From an uncultured Oscillospiraceae bacterium (GTDB lineage: Bacteria; Bacillota; Clostridia; Oscillospirales; Acutalibacteraceae), in contig CAUDCW010000002.1 in NCBI GenBank assembly GCA_958448165.1, positions 124,001 to 188,000 on the forward strand: DNA of 64,000 nt, read 5' to 3'. Positions 18,702 to 27,383 of the stretch are shown here, piece after piece (position 1 is the stretch's first letter; every line of letters begins with the position of its first letter). Position numbers and translations under genes: made by a program. Below the pieces are notes generated by a model. It saw nothing but the letters and a program-made list of their open reading frames with translations, had not been told where the DNA came from and ran no database searches.

Positions 18702-19175
18702 ATGCTGAGAATTCTTTTGAAAAAACAGATGACAGAGATATTCCGCGGTTACTTCTTCGATGCCAAGAAGAATAAAGCCCGCTCCAAAGCGGCAACAGCT
18801 GCTTACATTGTCCTGTTTTTTGGGATTATGGTCGGTTTGCCGGGCGGTATGTTTACATATCTTTCTTTGTTGATGTGCGGAGCACCGGCGGCTGTCGGAA
18901 TGGACCGGCTGTACTTTGCGCTGATGGGACTGCTGGCTGTGATGCCGGGCGTTTTTGGCAGCGTGTTTAATACCTATTCCTCCCTTTATCTGTCGAAAGA
19001 CAATGACCTACTCCCTGACCTTGAGAGCAACATAAACGCCGATATCCTTATTTGGAACACAGACCACTATATTTGTGACTGCATTTCTCATAAAGTATGT
19101 TTTCGGTTTTATACTATCGGCTTGAAAAAGTTATATTTAGACAAAACGGTATGCAGCTTGGGAAACACTGATTAA
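18702..19175 (+). pseudogene. 5' fragment of an ABC-2-type exporter permease
   Basis: Residues 1-105 look like the N-terminus of a large ABC exporter membrane subunit: a basic start, then hydrophobic segments near residues 34-60 and 70-95, ending YLSKDNDLL. Members are normally around 540 residues. After DNDLL the sequence becomes unrelated and the frame ends inside the family A MITE copy. There is no clear ribosome binding site and no partner ATPase. Confidence 0.7.
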
Positions 19176-19336
19176 ATCGTTTGTGCATATTGCGCCGTCA
19201 GATTTTTTGTCAGGTTGGACAAATAAACCTCAGTAATGCTGTCGCATTACTGAGGTTTTTTGGGTCAGGCTGACGGAAAATATGGGGGGAAGATGTGCAA
19301 ACAGCTTTCAGCGTGATTTATTCAGTGATTCCCTAA
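19158..19336. repeat. MITE-like element, family A, copy 2
   Basis: This is the better preserved copy of the element at 5394-5571. The central hairpin is a perfect 12-bp stem CCTCAGTAATGC, loop TGTC, GCATTACTGAGG, followed by TTTTTT, so it can act as a plus-strand terminator. The ends TTGGGAAACACTGATTAAAT and (inverted) TTAGGGAATCACTGAATAAA form the terminal inverted repeats. Confidence 0.8.
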
Positions 19337-19370
19337 TAATCTTTTCCTACCTGTATTCTTCTTCAAAACT

Positions 19371-19405
19371 ATATGCTGCCGTCAAAACAATTAACGGCAG
19401 CATAT
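19371..19405. terminator. 12-bp hairpin between converging fragments
   Basis: ATATGCTGCCGT and ACGGCAGCATAT form a perfect stem, with short T-runs on both sides (CATTTTAC on plus, AGTTTTG on minus). It lies between the plus-strand MITE and the minus-strand secreted-protein fragment and could end both. Confidence 0.6.
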
Positions 19406-19477
19406 CATTTTACCTATTCAAATTTGATGATGATATTTTTACCGGATTTCCTGTCTTTATCTGTCTGGACTAAAATA

Positions 19478-20041
19478 TTATTCCAACACCTTAAAGCCGT
19501 CAGCAGACACATGGAATTCCATGAAGTAATCACCCTTGACAGCAACGCCTACAGCTTCAATCTTTGTACCGTCAGCAGGCTTTTCAACACCGTCAACGCT
19601 CCAAGCCTTGAACTGCTTGCCGTTAGGAGCTGTGAAGCCGCAAACAGGAAGTACATAGTCACCGGAAACACCTGTTGCATCAGCCATACTGCCAGTACCG
19701 CCGTTAGCCGCAAAGGATACGGTATAGTAATTCTTTGCTTCATTCAATAAAATTTTCCCATTATCTGTTAATGATGTTCCTTTTAGAAATTTTACTTTAC
19801 TATTAATAGTAATTTTCGAATCGTCTATATTAGTTCCTCCGGCAATTGTTGATATCTCTAAATTTCCTCCATCAATTTTTATATTACCATTTATTGTATC
19901 TGTATTTAGTACAGGTTCAAATTTTATTCCATATGCTCCATTTCGTCTGGAATTCAATTTTATATTTCCAGATTTTATAACTACATTATGGTTAGAATTG
20001 TCACCATTTCCTAATAAAATACAACAATTATCCGAATTATT
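19478..20041 (-). pseudogene. 3' fragment of a secreted repeat protein
   Basis: The frame is open from a TAA at 20042-20044 to the stop at 19478 but has no start codon with a ribosome binding site. The first part has beta-helix-like repeats (GNIKIDGGNLEIS). The C-terminal 70 residues form an InlB-type B-repeat or Listeria-Bacteroides repeat (YTVSFAANGGTGSMADATG, then GKQFKAWSVDG). The signal peptide and N-terminal region are missing, so this is the tail of a surface or secreted protein. Confidence 0.75.
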
Positions 20042-20099
20042 TTATAAATACTGCAGTTTTCACTAAACTACTTCCACTCAACTATTCCTATGTTTTAAC

Positions 20100-20318
20100 G
20101 TAAGCGTCAAAACAGCCACCGTGTTGACTTAACAACGGTGGCTGTAAATCTATGAGTTTTTAGATGTAGTCTTAACTCGGCAGCAATCGGGTGCGTTCCA
20201 CGGTAGCAGAACATCCACTGTTTCACCATTGCGCAGATTTGGTGCCTTGGTGAATATGTAGCACAGATATTCGTACGGCTCAAGTCCGTTTTCCTTTGCC
20301 GCAGATTTTGACTTCTTA
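20100..20318 (-). pseudogene. IS66-family transposase remnant with terminal end
   Basis: The minus frame encodes SAAKENGLEPYEYLCYIF, then TKAPNLRNGETVDVLLPWN, which is the C-terminal region of IS66 TnpC transposases, ending at 20150. The outer end GTAAGCGTCAAAA at 20100 fits the GTAA-type inverted repeats of that family. A hairpin ACAGCCACCGT/ACGGTGGCTGT follows the stop. The other end and most of the transposase are gone; the remnant abuts the stop codon of the HPr-like gene. Confidence 0.8.
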
Positions 20319-20549
20319 TACGGCGAATTCCTTTACCGCCTCTTTGATTTCCTCAAGTCTGTCGCCCTCTGCGTTAATGCGCAGCATTACAGGCTTTGAC
20401 AAATCAACGCTGAATATACCGAGAATTGATTTTGCGTCAATTATGTATTTTCCGCAGATAATTTCAAAATCCTCATCGAAATTGGCAATTTTCCCAACAA
20501 ATTTTTTTACACTTTCAATTGTTCCTAAAGATATGTTCATTTCAAGCAT
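20316..20549 (-). CDS. HPr-like protein without the active-site histidine
   Basis: The 77-residue protein aligns with HPr and Crh of the PTS. The regulatory serine region is clear (DAKSILGIFSVDL, Ser at about residue 41), matching Ser46 of HPr. The phospho-histidine segment HARP is replaced by GTIESVKKFV. Such a protein could not pass phosphate to sugars but might, like Crh, be phosphorylated on Ser and act with CcpA. The start overlaps the fructokinase stop by eight bases, and it is the last gene of the sucrose operon. Confidence 0.75.
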   Translation of the reverse strand: MLEMNISLGTIESVKKFVGKIANFDEDFEIICGKYIIDAKSILGIFSVDLSKPVMLRINAEGDRLEEIKEAVKEFAV

Positions 20550-21522
20550 TTTTATTCTTCCTTTCTTCTATAAAACTCAGAACCTCGCTCTTTTCAGGCA
20601 TTACCTTAAGAGCGCCCTTTTTGGTGGTGATTATTGACGAAGCGGCATTTGCAAATTCCAGCATATTGTATAATTTCTGCTCGTCAAGGCTGCCGAGTCC
20701 GTTTTCCAGAACAGCGTCAAGCACACAAGCCATAAATGTGTCGCCTGCGCCTGTGGTTTCGATTGTGTCCTCCCTCAAAAACGGAGCGCACTCGACCTTA
20801 AGATTTTTGTAATAAGCCTTGCTGCCTCTTTTTCCCATTGTGGCGCATACAAGACCGATGTCATACACTTCTCTGATACGCTGTATGCCCTCGTCAATGT
20901 CATCTGTGCCTGTTAAAAATTCTATCTCATCATCAGAGATTTTGAGGATATCACACTGACTTAAGCCGTAGCGGATTTTCTCCTTTGCCGTTTCAAGGCT
21001 GTCCCACAGCGGAGGACGGAGGTTCGGGTCAAACGATATGATTGCACCTGCTTTTTTTGCCTGTGCAACAGCCGCTTTTGTTGTTGCTTCAATATTCGGC
21101 TCTGTCATTGACAGCGTTCCGAAATGAAATATTTTTGAAGAGTTTATCAGCTCAAAATTAATCTCTTCTGCTCTGAGCATCATATCAGCGCCGGGGTTTC
21201 TGTAAAACGAAAAGCTTCTGTCACCGTCAGGGGCAGTATGGACAAATGCAAGCGTTGTAGGCACCTTGTCGTCCATAAGCAGGTTGTCGGTGTTTATCCC
21301 TTGAGCGCTCACTGTATCCTTAAGCATTTGTCCAAATGAATCGTTGCCGACCTTGCCGATGAAAGCCGTATGCCTGTTAAGCTTTTGGAGCATAGCAAGC
21401 ACATTACAGGGAGCACCACCCGGATTTGCCTCGAACAGTTGGTTTTGTTGGGCGCTAATACCGTTCATTGTAAAATCAACAAGAAGCTCGCCGAGAGCCG
21501 TTACATCATATTTTGTCATCAC
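20542..21522 (-). CDS. PfkB-family fructokinase (sucrose operon)
   Basis: The 326-residue kinase has GGAPCNVLAMLQKLNR near residues 31-46 and the closing signature ETTGAGDTFMACVL. It overlaps the GH32 gene by four bases and the HPr-like gene by eight. It most likely phosphorylates fructose released by GH32. It is related to, but clearly different from, the kinase at 8559-9512. Confidence 0.9.
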   Translation of the reverse strand: MMTKYDVTALGELLVDFTMNGISAQQNQLFEANPGGAPCNVLAMLQKLNRHTAFIGKVGNDSFGQMLKDTVSAQGINTDNLLMDDKVPTTLAFVHTAPDGDRSFSFYRNPGADMMLRAEEINFELINSSKIFHFGTLSMTEPNIEATTKAAVAQAKKAGAIISFDPNLRPPLWDSLETAKEKIRYGLSQCDILKISDDEIEFLTGTDDIDEGIQRIREVYDIGLVCATMGKRGSKAYYKNLKVECAPFLREDTIETTGAGDTFMACVLDAVLENGLGSLDEQKLYNMLEFANAASSIITTKKGALKVMPEKSEVLSFIEERKNKNA

Positions 21523-22985
21523 TCGTTCTCCTGTTCTGTCTGAATATCGAATTTTTCTATATTCAAAATTGCTTTACCGTCGCACTTAAAAACTATATCA
21601 TCAGCTTCAAGCGGTGTGTAAAAAGTAGTGCTGAAGGTCTGACACCCGTCGTTGACAAACAATTCAGCCGAGAACTTGTCAAGTATAAAACGAAGCTTAA
21701 GGGTTTTCTGCAGGCTTTCAAGCTTCATTTTTCTTTGACAAACCGCATCTCTTATCATACCGGAATATGTCCTGTCGAACTCAATACTCTCATCTGCTTT
21801 ATTATAGGTAAAGCTTGAGGTGTATTCCTCATTATGAGCAATGTGTATTGAAAGACTGTCGAAATCACCCGACAATATTTCAAGCGACAAATCAAGCTCT
21901 CTGCCTTTTATTCCCTCAAAACTGCACTCTCCGGATATTTCCGCATTCTGATAAGCAATGTGATTTGTGCGGTAGCTTTCAAGCTCACGAACAGGACTTT
22001 GATATATGTATCCGTCAACAAGCCTGAGTTCTCTCGGTATTGTCATCATACCGTTCCACCTTTGCTCAGGGGGCTTTATATTTGCGTCCCACGACTGCAT
22101 CCACGCTATCATAATTCGTCTGCCATCATTTGCTAAAAGCGTCTGAGGTGCGTAAAAGTCAAGACCATAGTCCAGCAATACAGCTCTGCCACAGTCAAAT
22201 TTGCATTGCTTTTTATCATACTCTCCAACAAAATAAATTGAGTGGTTGCCGTTATAGAAATTATACCCATTCGCCCTCATATCCTGAGGAGAAACTATAA
22301 GAACATTTTTACCGTCAAGCTCGAAAAAGTCGGGACATTCCCACATTCTGCCGTAGCTTCCGTCATTTTCGGCAATCACCGTAATATACTGCCAATCTCT
22401 GAGGTTTTCCGATTCAAACAACACTATCTGACCCAGACCGTCGCTTTTTCTGTTGCCGACAACAAGGTAGTATGTGCCGTCATCAAACCATATTTTCGGG
22501 TCACGAAAGTCCTCTCGGCTGAATCCGGCCGGCATCATATCGCCGTCTATAATGGGATTATTCTGTAATTTTTTATAATTTACTCCATCACCGAAGGCAA
22601 GACACTGGTTCTGATAAATTTGTTTTCCTCCGTCTGTTTTCTCTTCATAAACACCTGTATATATCAGAATATGTTCTCCGTCTGTTTCAATCGCACTGCC
22701 GGAGAAACAGCCGTCTGCGTCAAAGCTTTCATCAGGTGCAATAGCGACAGGCAAGTCCGCCCACTTTATGAAGTCTTGCGTTACGCAATGTCCCCAGTGC
22801 ATCGGTCCCCATACATCGCTGTAAGGGTGAAACTGATAAAACAGATGATATTTATTCTGATATACAGAAAAGCCGTTGGGGTCATTTATCCAGCCGACCG
22901 GAGCTGTGACATGAAAGGCAGGTTTTTGCTCTGACGGAACCTTGTTTTTCTCAATATAGCTGTTCGCTTTTTCTAATTTATTCAT
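21519..22985 (-). CDS. GH32 beta-fructosidase (sucrose/fructoside hydrolase)
   Basis: The 488-residue protein has the GH32 signatures WINDPNGF (nucleophile Asp, about residues 32-39), FRDPKIW (stabiliser Asp) and MWECPDFF (acid/base Glu), then a C-terminal beta-sandwich. There is no signal peptide, so it acts in the cytoplasm. With an ABC importer rather than a PTS as neighbour, the substrate is probably unphosphorylated sucrose or short fructans. Confidence 0.92.
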   Translation of the reverse strand: MNKLEKANSYIEKNKVPSEQKPAFHVTAPVGWINDPNGFSVYQNKYHLFYQFHPYSDVWGPMHWGHCVTQDFIKWADLPVAIAPDESFDADGCFSGSAIETDGEHILIYTGVYEEKTDGGKQIYQNQCLAFGDGVNYKKLQNNPIIDGDMMPAGFSREDFRDPKIWFDDGTYYLVVGNRKSDGLGQIVLFESENLRDWQYITVIAENDGSYGRMWECPDFFELDGKNVLIVSPQDMRANGYNFYNGNHSIYFVGEYDKKQCKFDCGRAVLLDYGLDFYAPQTLLANDGRRIMIAWMQSWDANIKPPEQRWNGMMTIPRELRLVDGYIYQSPVRELESYRTNHIAYQNAEISGECSFEGIKGRELDLSLEILSGDFDSLSIHIAHNEEYTSSFTYNKADESIEFDRTYSGMIRDAVCQRKMKLESLQKTLKLRFILDKFSAELFVNDGCQTFSTTFYTPLEADDIVFKCDGKAILNIEKFDIQTEQENE

Positions 22986-23010
22986 ATAGACACAACCTTG
23001 TATTTGACTA

Positions 23011-24102
23011 TTATATTGCCTTCTCTGTTTTCTTGTCGAAGAAGTGCATTTTGTGCGGCATCAGCACAAACTCAACCTTATCGCCGATTTGGCACACCTC
23101 ATATTTTGATACTCTGGCTACTGTCTGTGCGCCGCCGAACTGAAAGTACAGATTGTTTTCATTGCCCATAATTTCAGTATTCTCAATAACCGCCTGCTGG
23201 CTGTTTTCCTTATATACATCTATATTCTGGCTGTCAAACTTAATGTCCTCTCCTCTGATACCGAGGATAAGCTCTCCCTTATGAGCTGACAGCTTATCTG
23301 CTATTGCGTTTGGCAGTGTGATTTTACTGCCGTCTGCAAATGTTACTACATTGCCGTTTACTGTTACATCATAGAAATTCATCTGAGGCGAGCCAATAAA
23401 GCCTGCAACAAATTTATTCGCCGGATGCTCGTACAATTCCATCGGCTTGCCGACCTGCTGAACAACGCCGTCCTTCATAATAACGATACGGTCAGCCATC
23501 GTCATAGCCTCAACCTGATCGTGGGTAACATAAATTGTCGTGCTGCCAAGGCTGCGGTGCAGCTTGCTTATCTCGTTTCTCATACTTACACGCAGCTTAG
23601 CGTCAAGGTTTGACAGTGGCTCGTCCATAAGGAACACCTTCTGATCCTTAACAATAGCTCTGCCGAGCGCTACCCTCTGTCTTTGACCGCCAGAAAGATT
23701 CTTTGGCTTTCTGTATCTGTATTCCTCAAGACCTAAAATATCAATCGCCCAGTCAACCTTTTTCTTGATAATGTCCTTAGGCACCTTCATATTTTTCAGT
23801 CCGTAGGATATATTTTTCTCCACAGTCATATGGGGATAAAGAGCATAGTTCTGGAATACCATTGAAATTCCTCTGTCCCTCGGAGCAATATCATTCATTT
23901 TCACGCCGTCAATGTAAAGCTCGCCGCCGCTTATCTCCTCAAAGCCTGCTATCATTCGCAGAGTTGTTGACTTACCGCAGCCTGACGGTCCTACGAAGGC
24001 TATGAATTCCTTTTCGTCAATCTCAAGATTAAAATCGGTAACTGCGTTTTTATCTGAATTAGCATATTTTTTGCAAATGTTTTTTAATTCTATAAAGCTC
24101 AT
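23011..24102 (-). CDS. Sugar ABC transporter ATPase (MsmK/UgpC type)
   Basis: The 363-residue protein has Walker A GPSGCGKST, the signature LSGGQRQRVALGRAIV, Walker B FLMDEPLSNLDAKLR, and a C-terminal OB-like regulatory domain typical of MalK/MsmK. MsmK-type ATPases can serve several CUT1 importers. The raffinose importer in this window has no ATPase of its own, so this may energise both. It is placed between the permeases and the GH32 gene. Confidence 0.92.
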   Translation of the reverse strand: MSFIELKNICKKYANSDKNAVTDFNLEIDEKEFIAFVGPSGCGKSTTLRMIAGFEEISGGELYIDGVKMNDIAPRDRGISMVFQNYALYPHMTVEKNISYGLKNMKVPKDIIKKKVDWAIDILGLEEYRYRKPKNLSGGQRQRVALGRAIVKDQKVFLMDEPLSNLDAKLRVSMRNEISKLHRSLGSTTIYVTHDQVEAMTMADRIVIMKDGVVQQVGKPMELYEHPANKFVAGFIGSPQMNFYDVTVNGNVVTFADGSKITLPNAIADKLSAHKGELILGIRGEDIKFDSQNIDVYKENSQQAVIENTEIMGNENNLYFQFGGAQTVARVSKYEVCQIGDKVEFVLMPHKMHFFDKKTEKAI

Positions 24103-24105
24103 AAA

Positions 24106-24957
24106 TTAGCCCTCCTTAGATCCTGTCGATACTACGCCCTCTACTATCTGCTTTGAGAAGAACGTGTATATTATAATAACCGGTATAGTAATCAGTGTAA
24201 TAACTGCAAGCGTCTGACCCATTGTTGTATTATCATTTGAGGTGATTGCGTTAAGACCGATCTGCGCTGTAAGCAAATCGCTTGATGTGAAAACAAGCGA
24301 CGGCCAGAGGTAGTCGTTCCAAACATTGAGGAAGGTGAATACGCTGACTGTTGCAACAACGCTCTTTGACATCGGAAGAACCATTGTAAAGAAGTATTTA
24401 ATAGGACTGCAATGGTCAAGCTGCGCCGCCTCGTAGATATCATCGGGCAGACTTATAAACACCTGTCTGAACAGGAAGATGTTGAACGGGTTGACTATCA
24501 TCGGAAGTATGTAGCCTATTACAGTATTCAGAAGTCCAAGCTCAGCCACAAACAGGAAATGAATTGTGATAATAGTTTCCATCGGAACAATCATCAGAAG
24601 CATAATAATCAAAAGCCAGCGTTCACGGAACGGGAATTTGATCTTAGCCAGCGCATAGCCTGCAAGGCCGTTTACGATTATGCCCAGAACTATCAGTACA
24701 GCCGCATAGAACAGGGTGTTGAGCATATATCTTAAAAAGTTTGTGTTTGTAAGAATTGAAATATAGTTATCAAAGAAATTGCCGTTTAATGCAGGCGGAA
24801 TAAACGCCGCCGCTGTGTTCATATCGGCTGTTATCTGAGCGTCCGGCTTAAAGGAATTTGCAAGCATCCATATAATGGGGAACAGGAAAAACAGAGATAA
24901 CACGATAAGTACTGCAACCAGAATCCAATTAGATACCTTTTTTCTTTTTGTCAGCAT
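24106..24957 (-). CDS. Sugar ABC permease (MalG type), sucrose operon
   Basis: The 283-residue membrane protein has about six hydrophobic segments and the EAA loop YEAAQLDHCSPIKYFFTMVL. Its start overlaps the preceding permease by 29 bases and follows AGAGGT. It is part of the sucrose/fructoside importer with 24929-25855, 25852-27180 and the ATPase. Confidence 0.9.
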   Translation of the reverse strand: MLTKRKKVSNWILVAVLIVLSLFFLFPIIWMLANSFKPDAQITADMNTAAAFIPPALNGNFFDNYISILTNTNFLRYMLNTLFYAAVLIVLGIIVNGLAGYALAKIKFPFRERWLLIIMLLMIVPMETIITIHFLFVAELGLLNTVIGYILPMIVNPFNIFLFRQVFISLPDDIYEAAQLDHCSPIKYFFTMVLPMSKSVVATVSVFTFLNVWNDYLWPSLVFTSSDLLTAQIGLNAITSNDNTTMGQTLAVITLITIPVIIIYTFFSKQIVEGVVSTGSKEG

Positions 24958-25855
24958 GTTTTTTACCTCTTTCCTTTGTTACTATTGTTTGAATTACCGT
25001 TAGTATCATTACAAAGAATGCAAATACGATTGACATTGTTGAAGCCAGACCGATTTCCCAGTTCACCGTACCTGTTTCGTAAATGTCATAAACCATTGTG
25101 TAGGTTGAGTGAGAAGGTCCGCCGCCTGTCATAATCATCGGCTGAACGAGCATACGGAATGCACCGATTGTAATTGTAATGAATACGAAGATGCACAGCG
25201 GTTTAAGCTCAGGCAGTGTAATATCCTTGAATTTTTTCCATCCGCTTGCGTGGTCCATCTCTGCGGCTTCATAAAGTGCAGGATTGATTGCCTGCAAGCC
25301 GCCGAGGAAAATAATCATCTGATAGCCCATACCCTGCCACGAGCTCATAATTGCGATTGACGGCAGAGCCTGTGACGAGCTGTTGATAAACGGCTGAGGG
25401 TCAATTCCGAAATTTCCGAGAATTGAGTTTAATATTCCCTCGGGACTGAAAATCTGGATCCAAAGAGTTGACACAACGGCGAGGGACATTACAACAGGAA
25501 CAAAGAATGCAACCTTGAAGTACTTTTTGCAATGTGTAACCTTGTTGATTAAAAGCGCCAGTCCCAAAGCTCCCAAGCCCTGAAGAGGAACAATAATCAA
25601 TACAAAATTGACCGTGTTTACAAACGCCTGTCTGAAATCCTCGTCCTGAAAAATCTGAAAATAGTTGTCAAGACCTACAAAGTGTGTAAGGTCGGGATTG
25701 AGTGCAAAAAAATCGGTAAAGCTGAATATCAGCGTCAGAAGCATAGGAATGAACAGGAACACTGACAGCAGCACAAGTGCCGGTCCAAAGAATGCCATTC
25801 CCAGAAGAGATTCAGACTTTCTTTTTTTCTTTTTGTTTGTTATAGCTTTATTCAT
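24929..25855 (-). CDS. Sugar ABC permease (MalF type), sucrose operon
   Basis: The 308-residue protein begins with a very basic segment (NKKKKRKSES), then about six membrane segments and the EAA loop YEAAEMDHASGWKKFKDITL. It overlaps the binding-protein gene by four bases. Confidence 0.9.
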   Translation of the reverse strand: MNKAITNKKKKRKSESLLGMAFFGPALVLLSVFLFIPMLLTLIFSFTDFFALNPDLTHFVGLDNYFQIFQDEDFRQAFVNTVNFVLIIVPLQGLGALGLALLINKVTHCKKYFKVAFFVPVVMSLAVVSTLWIQIFSPEGILNSILGNFGIDPQPFINSSSQALPSIAIMSSWQGMGYQMIIFLGGLQAINPALYEAAEMDHASGWKKFKDITLPELKPLCIFVFITITIGAFRMLVQPMIMTGGGPSHSTYTMVYDIYETGTVNWEIGLASTMSIVFAFFVMILTVIQTIVTKERGKKHADKKKKGI

Positions 25856-27180
25856 TTGTCATATGTATAACGCTTCAGCTTTGCGTTAATCCTTTCTACA
25901 GATTTATCCAGCTGTGACTGTATATCTAAGCCTGACAGTACACAGTTTTCGAGAGTTTGCTGAAAAGATGTGCTGACCTGCGGATAGACAGGTGTTTTTG
26001 GCCTTGGATGACCGTATTTGCTGAGCTGATTGTAAAGTGCCTTGTAGTTTTCATCTGTTTCAAAAATTTTGTTTTCCTCAAACGCCTTATAGGTAGAGGG
26101 CAGGCTCTTTGTTTTCTGACAGAGCATTGAGCCACTCTCTGCACCGCTCATCCACTTTACAAGCTCGGTGGCGCCTTCAATTTTTTCTGTTTTTGAGGTT
26201 GCGGCAAATGCCCATGAGCCTGTCGGTGTGTATCGTTCTCCGTTCCAGTTGTCACCGACAATATACGGAGCAACGCCGAGCTCAACATCAGGATAGCTTG
26301 TGTAGATTGTATTAACCTCCCACGCACCGTCAAACTTAAATGCGGCTCTTCCGCTTTCAAACAGCTTGTCAACGGGAACTGCGGACATATAGCCGTTATC
26401 AAGAATAGTTTTGAAATACTCAACCGTTGCTTTATTCTCTGCTGAGTTGAACACGCCGTCTGCGATAAGTCCGGTTTCGTCGATCATATCACCGCCGTTT
26501 GACCAGAAGAACGGAGCATAATAGTAAATAGTTGCTTCTCCGACCGGGAAGGTCATATCAAGCGCATAACCGTTTTTCTTCTCAACAACAGGCTTAACCT
26601 TTTCAAGAACCTCAAGAAATTCGGTGAATGTCCAAGGATTATCAGCATCGGGAACAGTCACGCCTGCCTCTTTAAGAATTTGTTTGTTGTAGTAGAGTCC
26701 AACGCTCGACTCCATTGCGCCGAGTGCATACAGCTTACCGTCATATGTACCTTGATCAATAATTGATTCAAGATACTCGCTTCGTTCTTCATCCGTAAGC
26801 TGTGCAAGCGGCTGAATAATGTTGTTTGTCGCATATGCCGCAATGTTCGGACCGTCAACTGTGATAACATCCGGCAAGCCGCCCGACATAACCGACGCAT
26901 TGATTTTGTCGGAATAGCCGCCTCCGCTGTCGTTTCTCGGAATAAATTCAATGTCGGCAAAATATTTGCCGTTATACACCTCATTGAATTTCTGTACCGA
27001 TTCCTTGTAGCATCTTCCCTCGTCTGTGTCCTCTATTGTGTGAACCCAGATTGAAAGATACTCCTCCCCGCTGTCATAGCCCTCTTTGTCGCCGGGTGAA
27101 GGCTCTGACTTCTGACATCCGGTAAAACAAGCGGCAGCCATAATCAGGGCTAAAACAGCTGATAGTTTTCTTTTCATCAA
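25852..27180 (-). CDS. Sugar-binding lipoprotein, sucrose/fructoside importer
   Basis: The 442-residue solute-binding protein starts with a lipoprotein signal peptide; the lipobox FTGC places the lipidated Cys at residue 22. It belongs to the extracellular family 1 binding proteins. It is the first gene of the operon, behind a consensus promoter and a LacI operator. Confidence 0.9.
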   Translation of the reverse strand: MMKRKLSAVLALIMAAACFTGCQKSEPSPGDKEGYDSGEEYLSIWVHTIEDTDEGRCYKESVQKFNEVYNGKYFADIEFIPRNDSGGGYSDKINASVMSGGLPDVITVDGPNIAAYATNNIIQPLAQLTDEERSEYLESIIDQGTYDGKLYALGAMESSVGLYYNKQILKEAGVTVPDADNPWTFTEFLEVLEKVKPVVEKKNGYALDMTFPVGEATIYYYAPFFWSNGGDMIDETGLIADGVFNSAENKATVEYFKTILDNGYMSAVPVDKLFESGRAAFKFDGAWEVNTIYTSYPDVELGVAPYIVGDNWNGERYTPTGSWAFAATSKTEKIEGATELVKWMSGAESGSMLCQKTKSLPSTYKAFEENKIFETDENYKALYNQLSKYGHPRPKTPVYPQVSTSFQQTLENCVLSGLDIQSQLDKSVERINAKLKRYTYDK

Positions 27181-27222
27181 AAAGCTCCTTTCAAGTAAAT
27201 TTTTCGACTTGTGTAACCGATT

Positions 27223-27238
27223 AAGTAACCGGTTACTT
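27223..27238. promoter_or_regulatory. LacI-family operator O1
   Basis: AAGTAACCGGTTACTT is a perfect 16-bp palindrome with a central CGG/CCG step, typical of LacI-family operators. It lies about 10 bases after the -10 box of the sucrose operon promoter, where repressor would block transcription. Confidence 0.8.
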
Positions 27239-27247
27239 TACGCTTTA

Positions 27248-27276
27248 ATAATACACCCCGATTTACCCGTTGTCAA
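27248..27276 (-). promoter_or_regulatory. Promoter of the sucrose/fructoside operon
   Basis: On the minus strand TTGACA (27271-27276) and TATTAT (27248-27253) are 17 bases apart, close to the sigma-A consensus. The operator at 27223 overlaps the likely transcription start region. Confidence 0.8.
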
Positions 27277-27304
27277 TAGTATCTTCAAAAAAAGTTAACC
27301 GATT

Positions 27305-27320
27305 AAGTAACCGGTTATTT
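27305..27320. promoter_or_regulatory. LacI-family operator O2
   Basis: AAGTAACCGGTTATTT is a second, near-perfect copy. Both operators sit in a longer shared direct repeat that begins TAACCGATT just upstream. The centres are 82 bp apart, a spacing that could allow looping. It lies just upstream of the regulator's -35 box. Confidence 0.75.
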
Positions 27321-27325
27321 TAGTA

Positions 27326-27354
27326 TTGATTTTTACCCATTTAGTTGCTATACT
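27326..27354 (+). promoter_or_regulatory. Promoter of the lacI-type regulator
   Basis: TTGATT (27326-27331) and TATACT (27349-27354) have a 17-base spacer. Operator O2 ends five bases upstream, suggesting autoregulation. Confidence 0.65.
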
Positions 27355-27383
27355 TATTATATAAAATGCGGGAGGTCTAAGGC

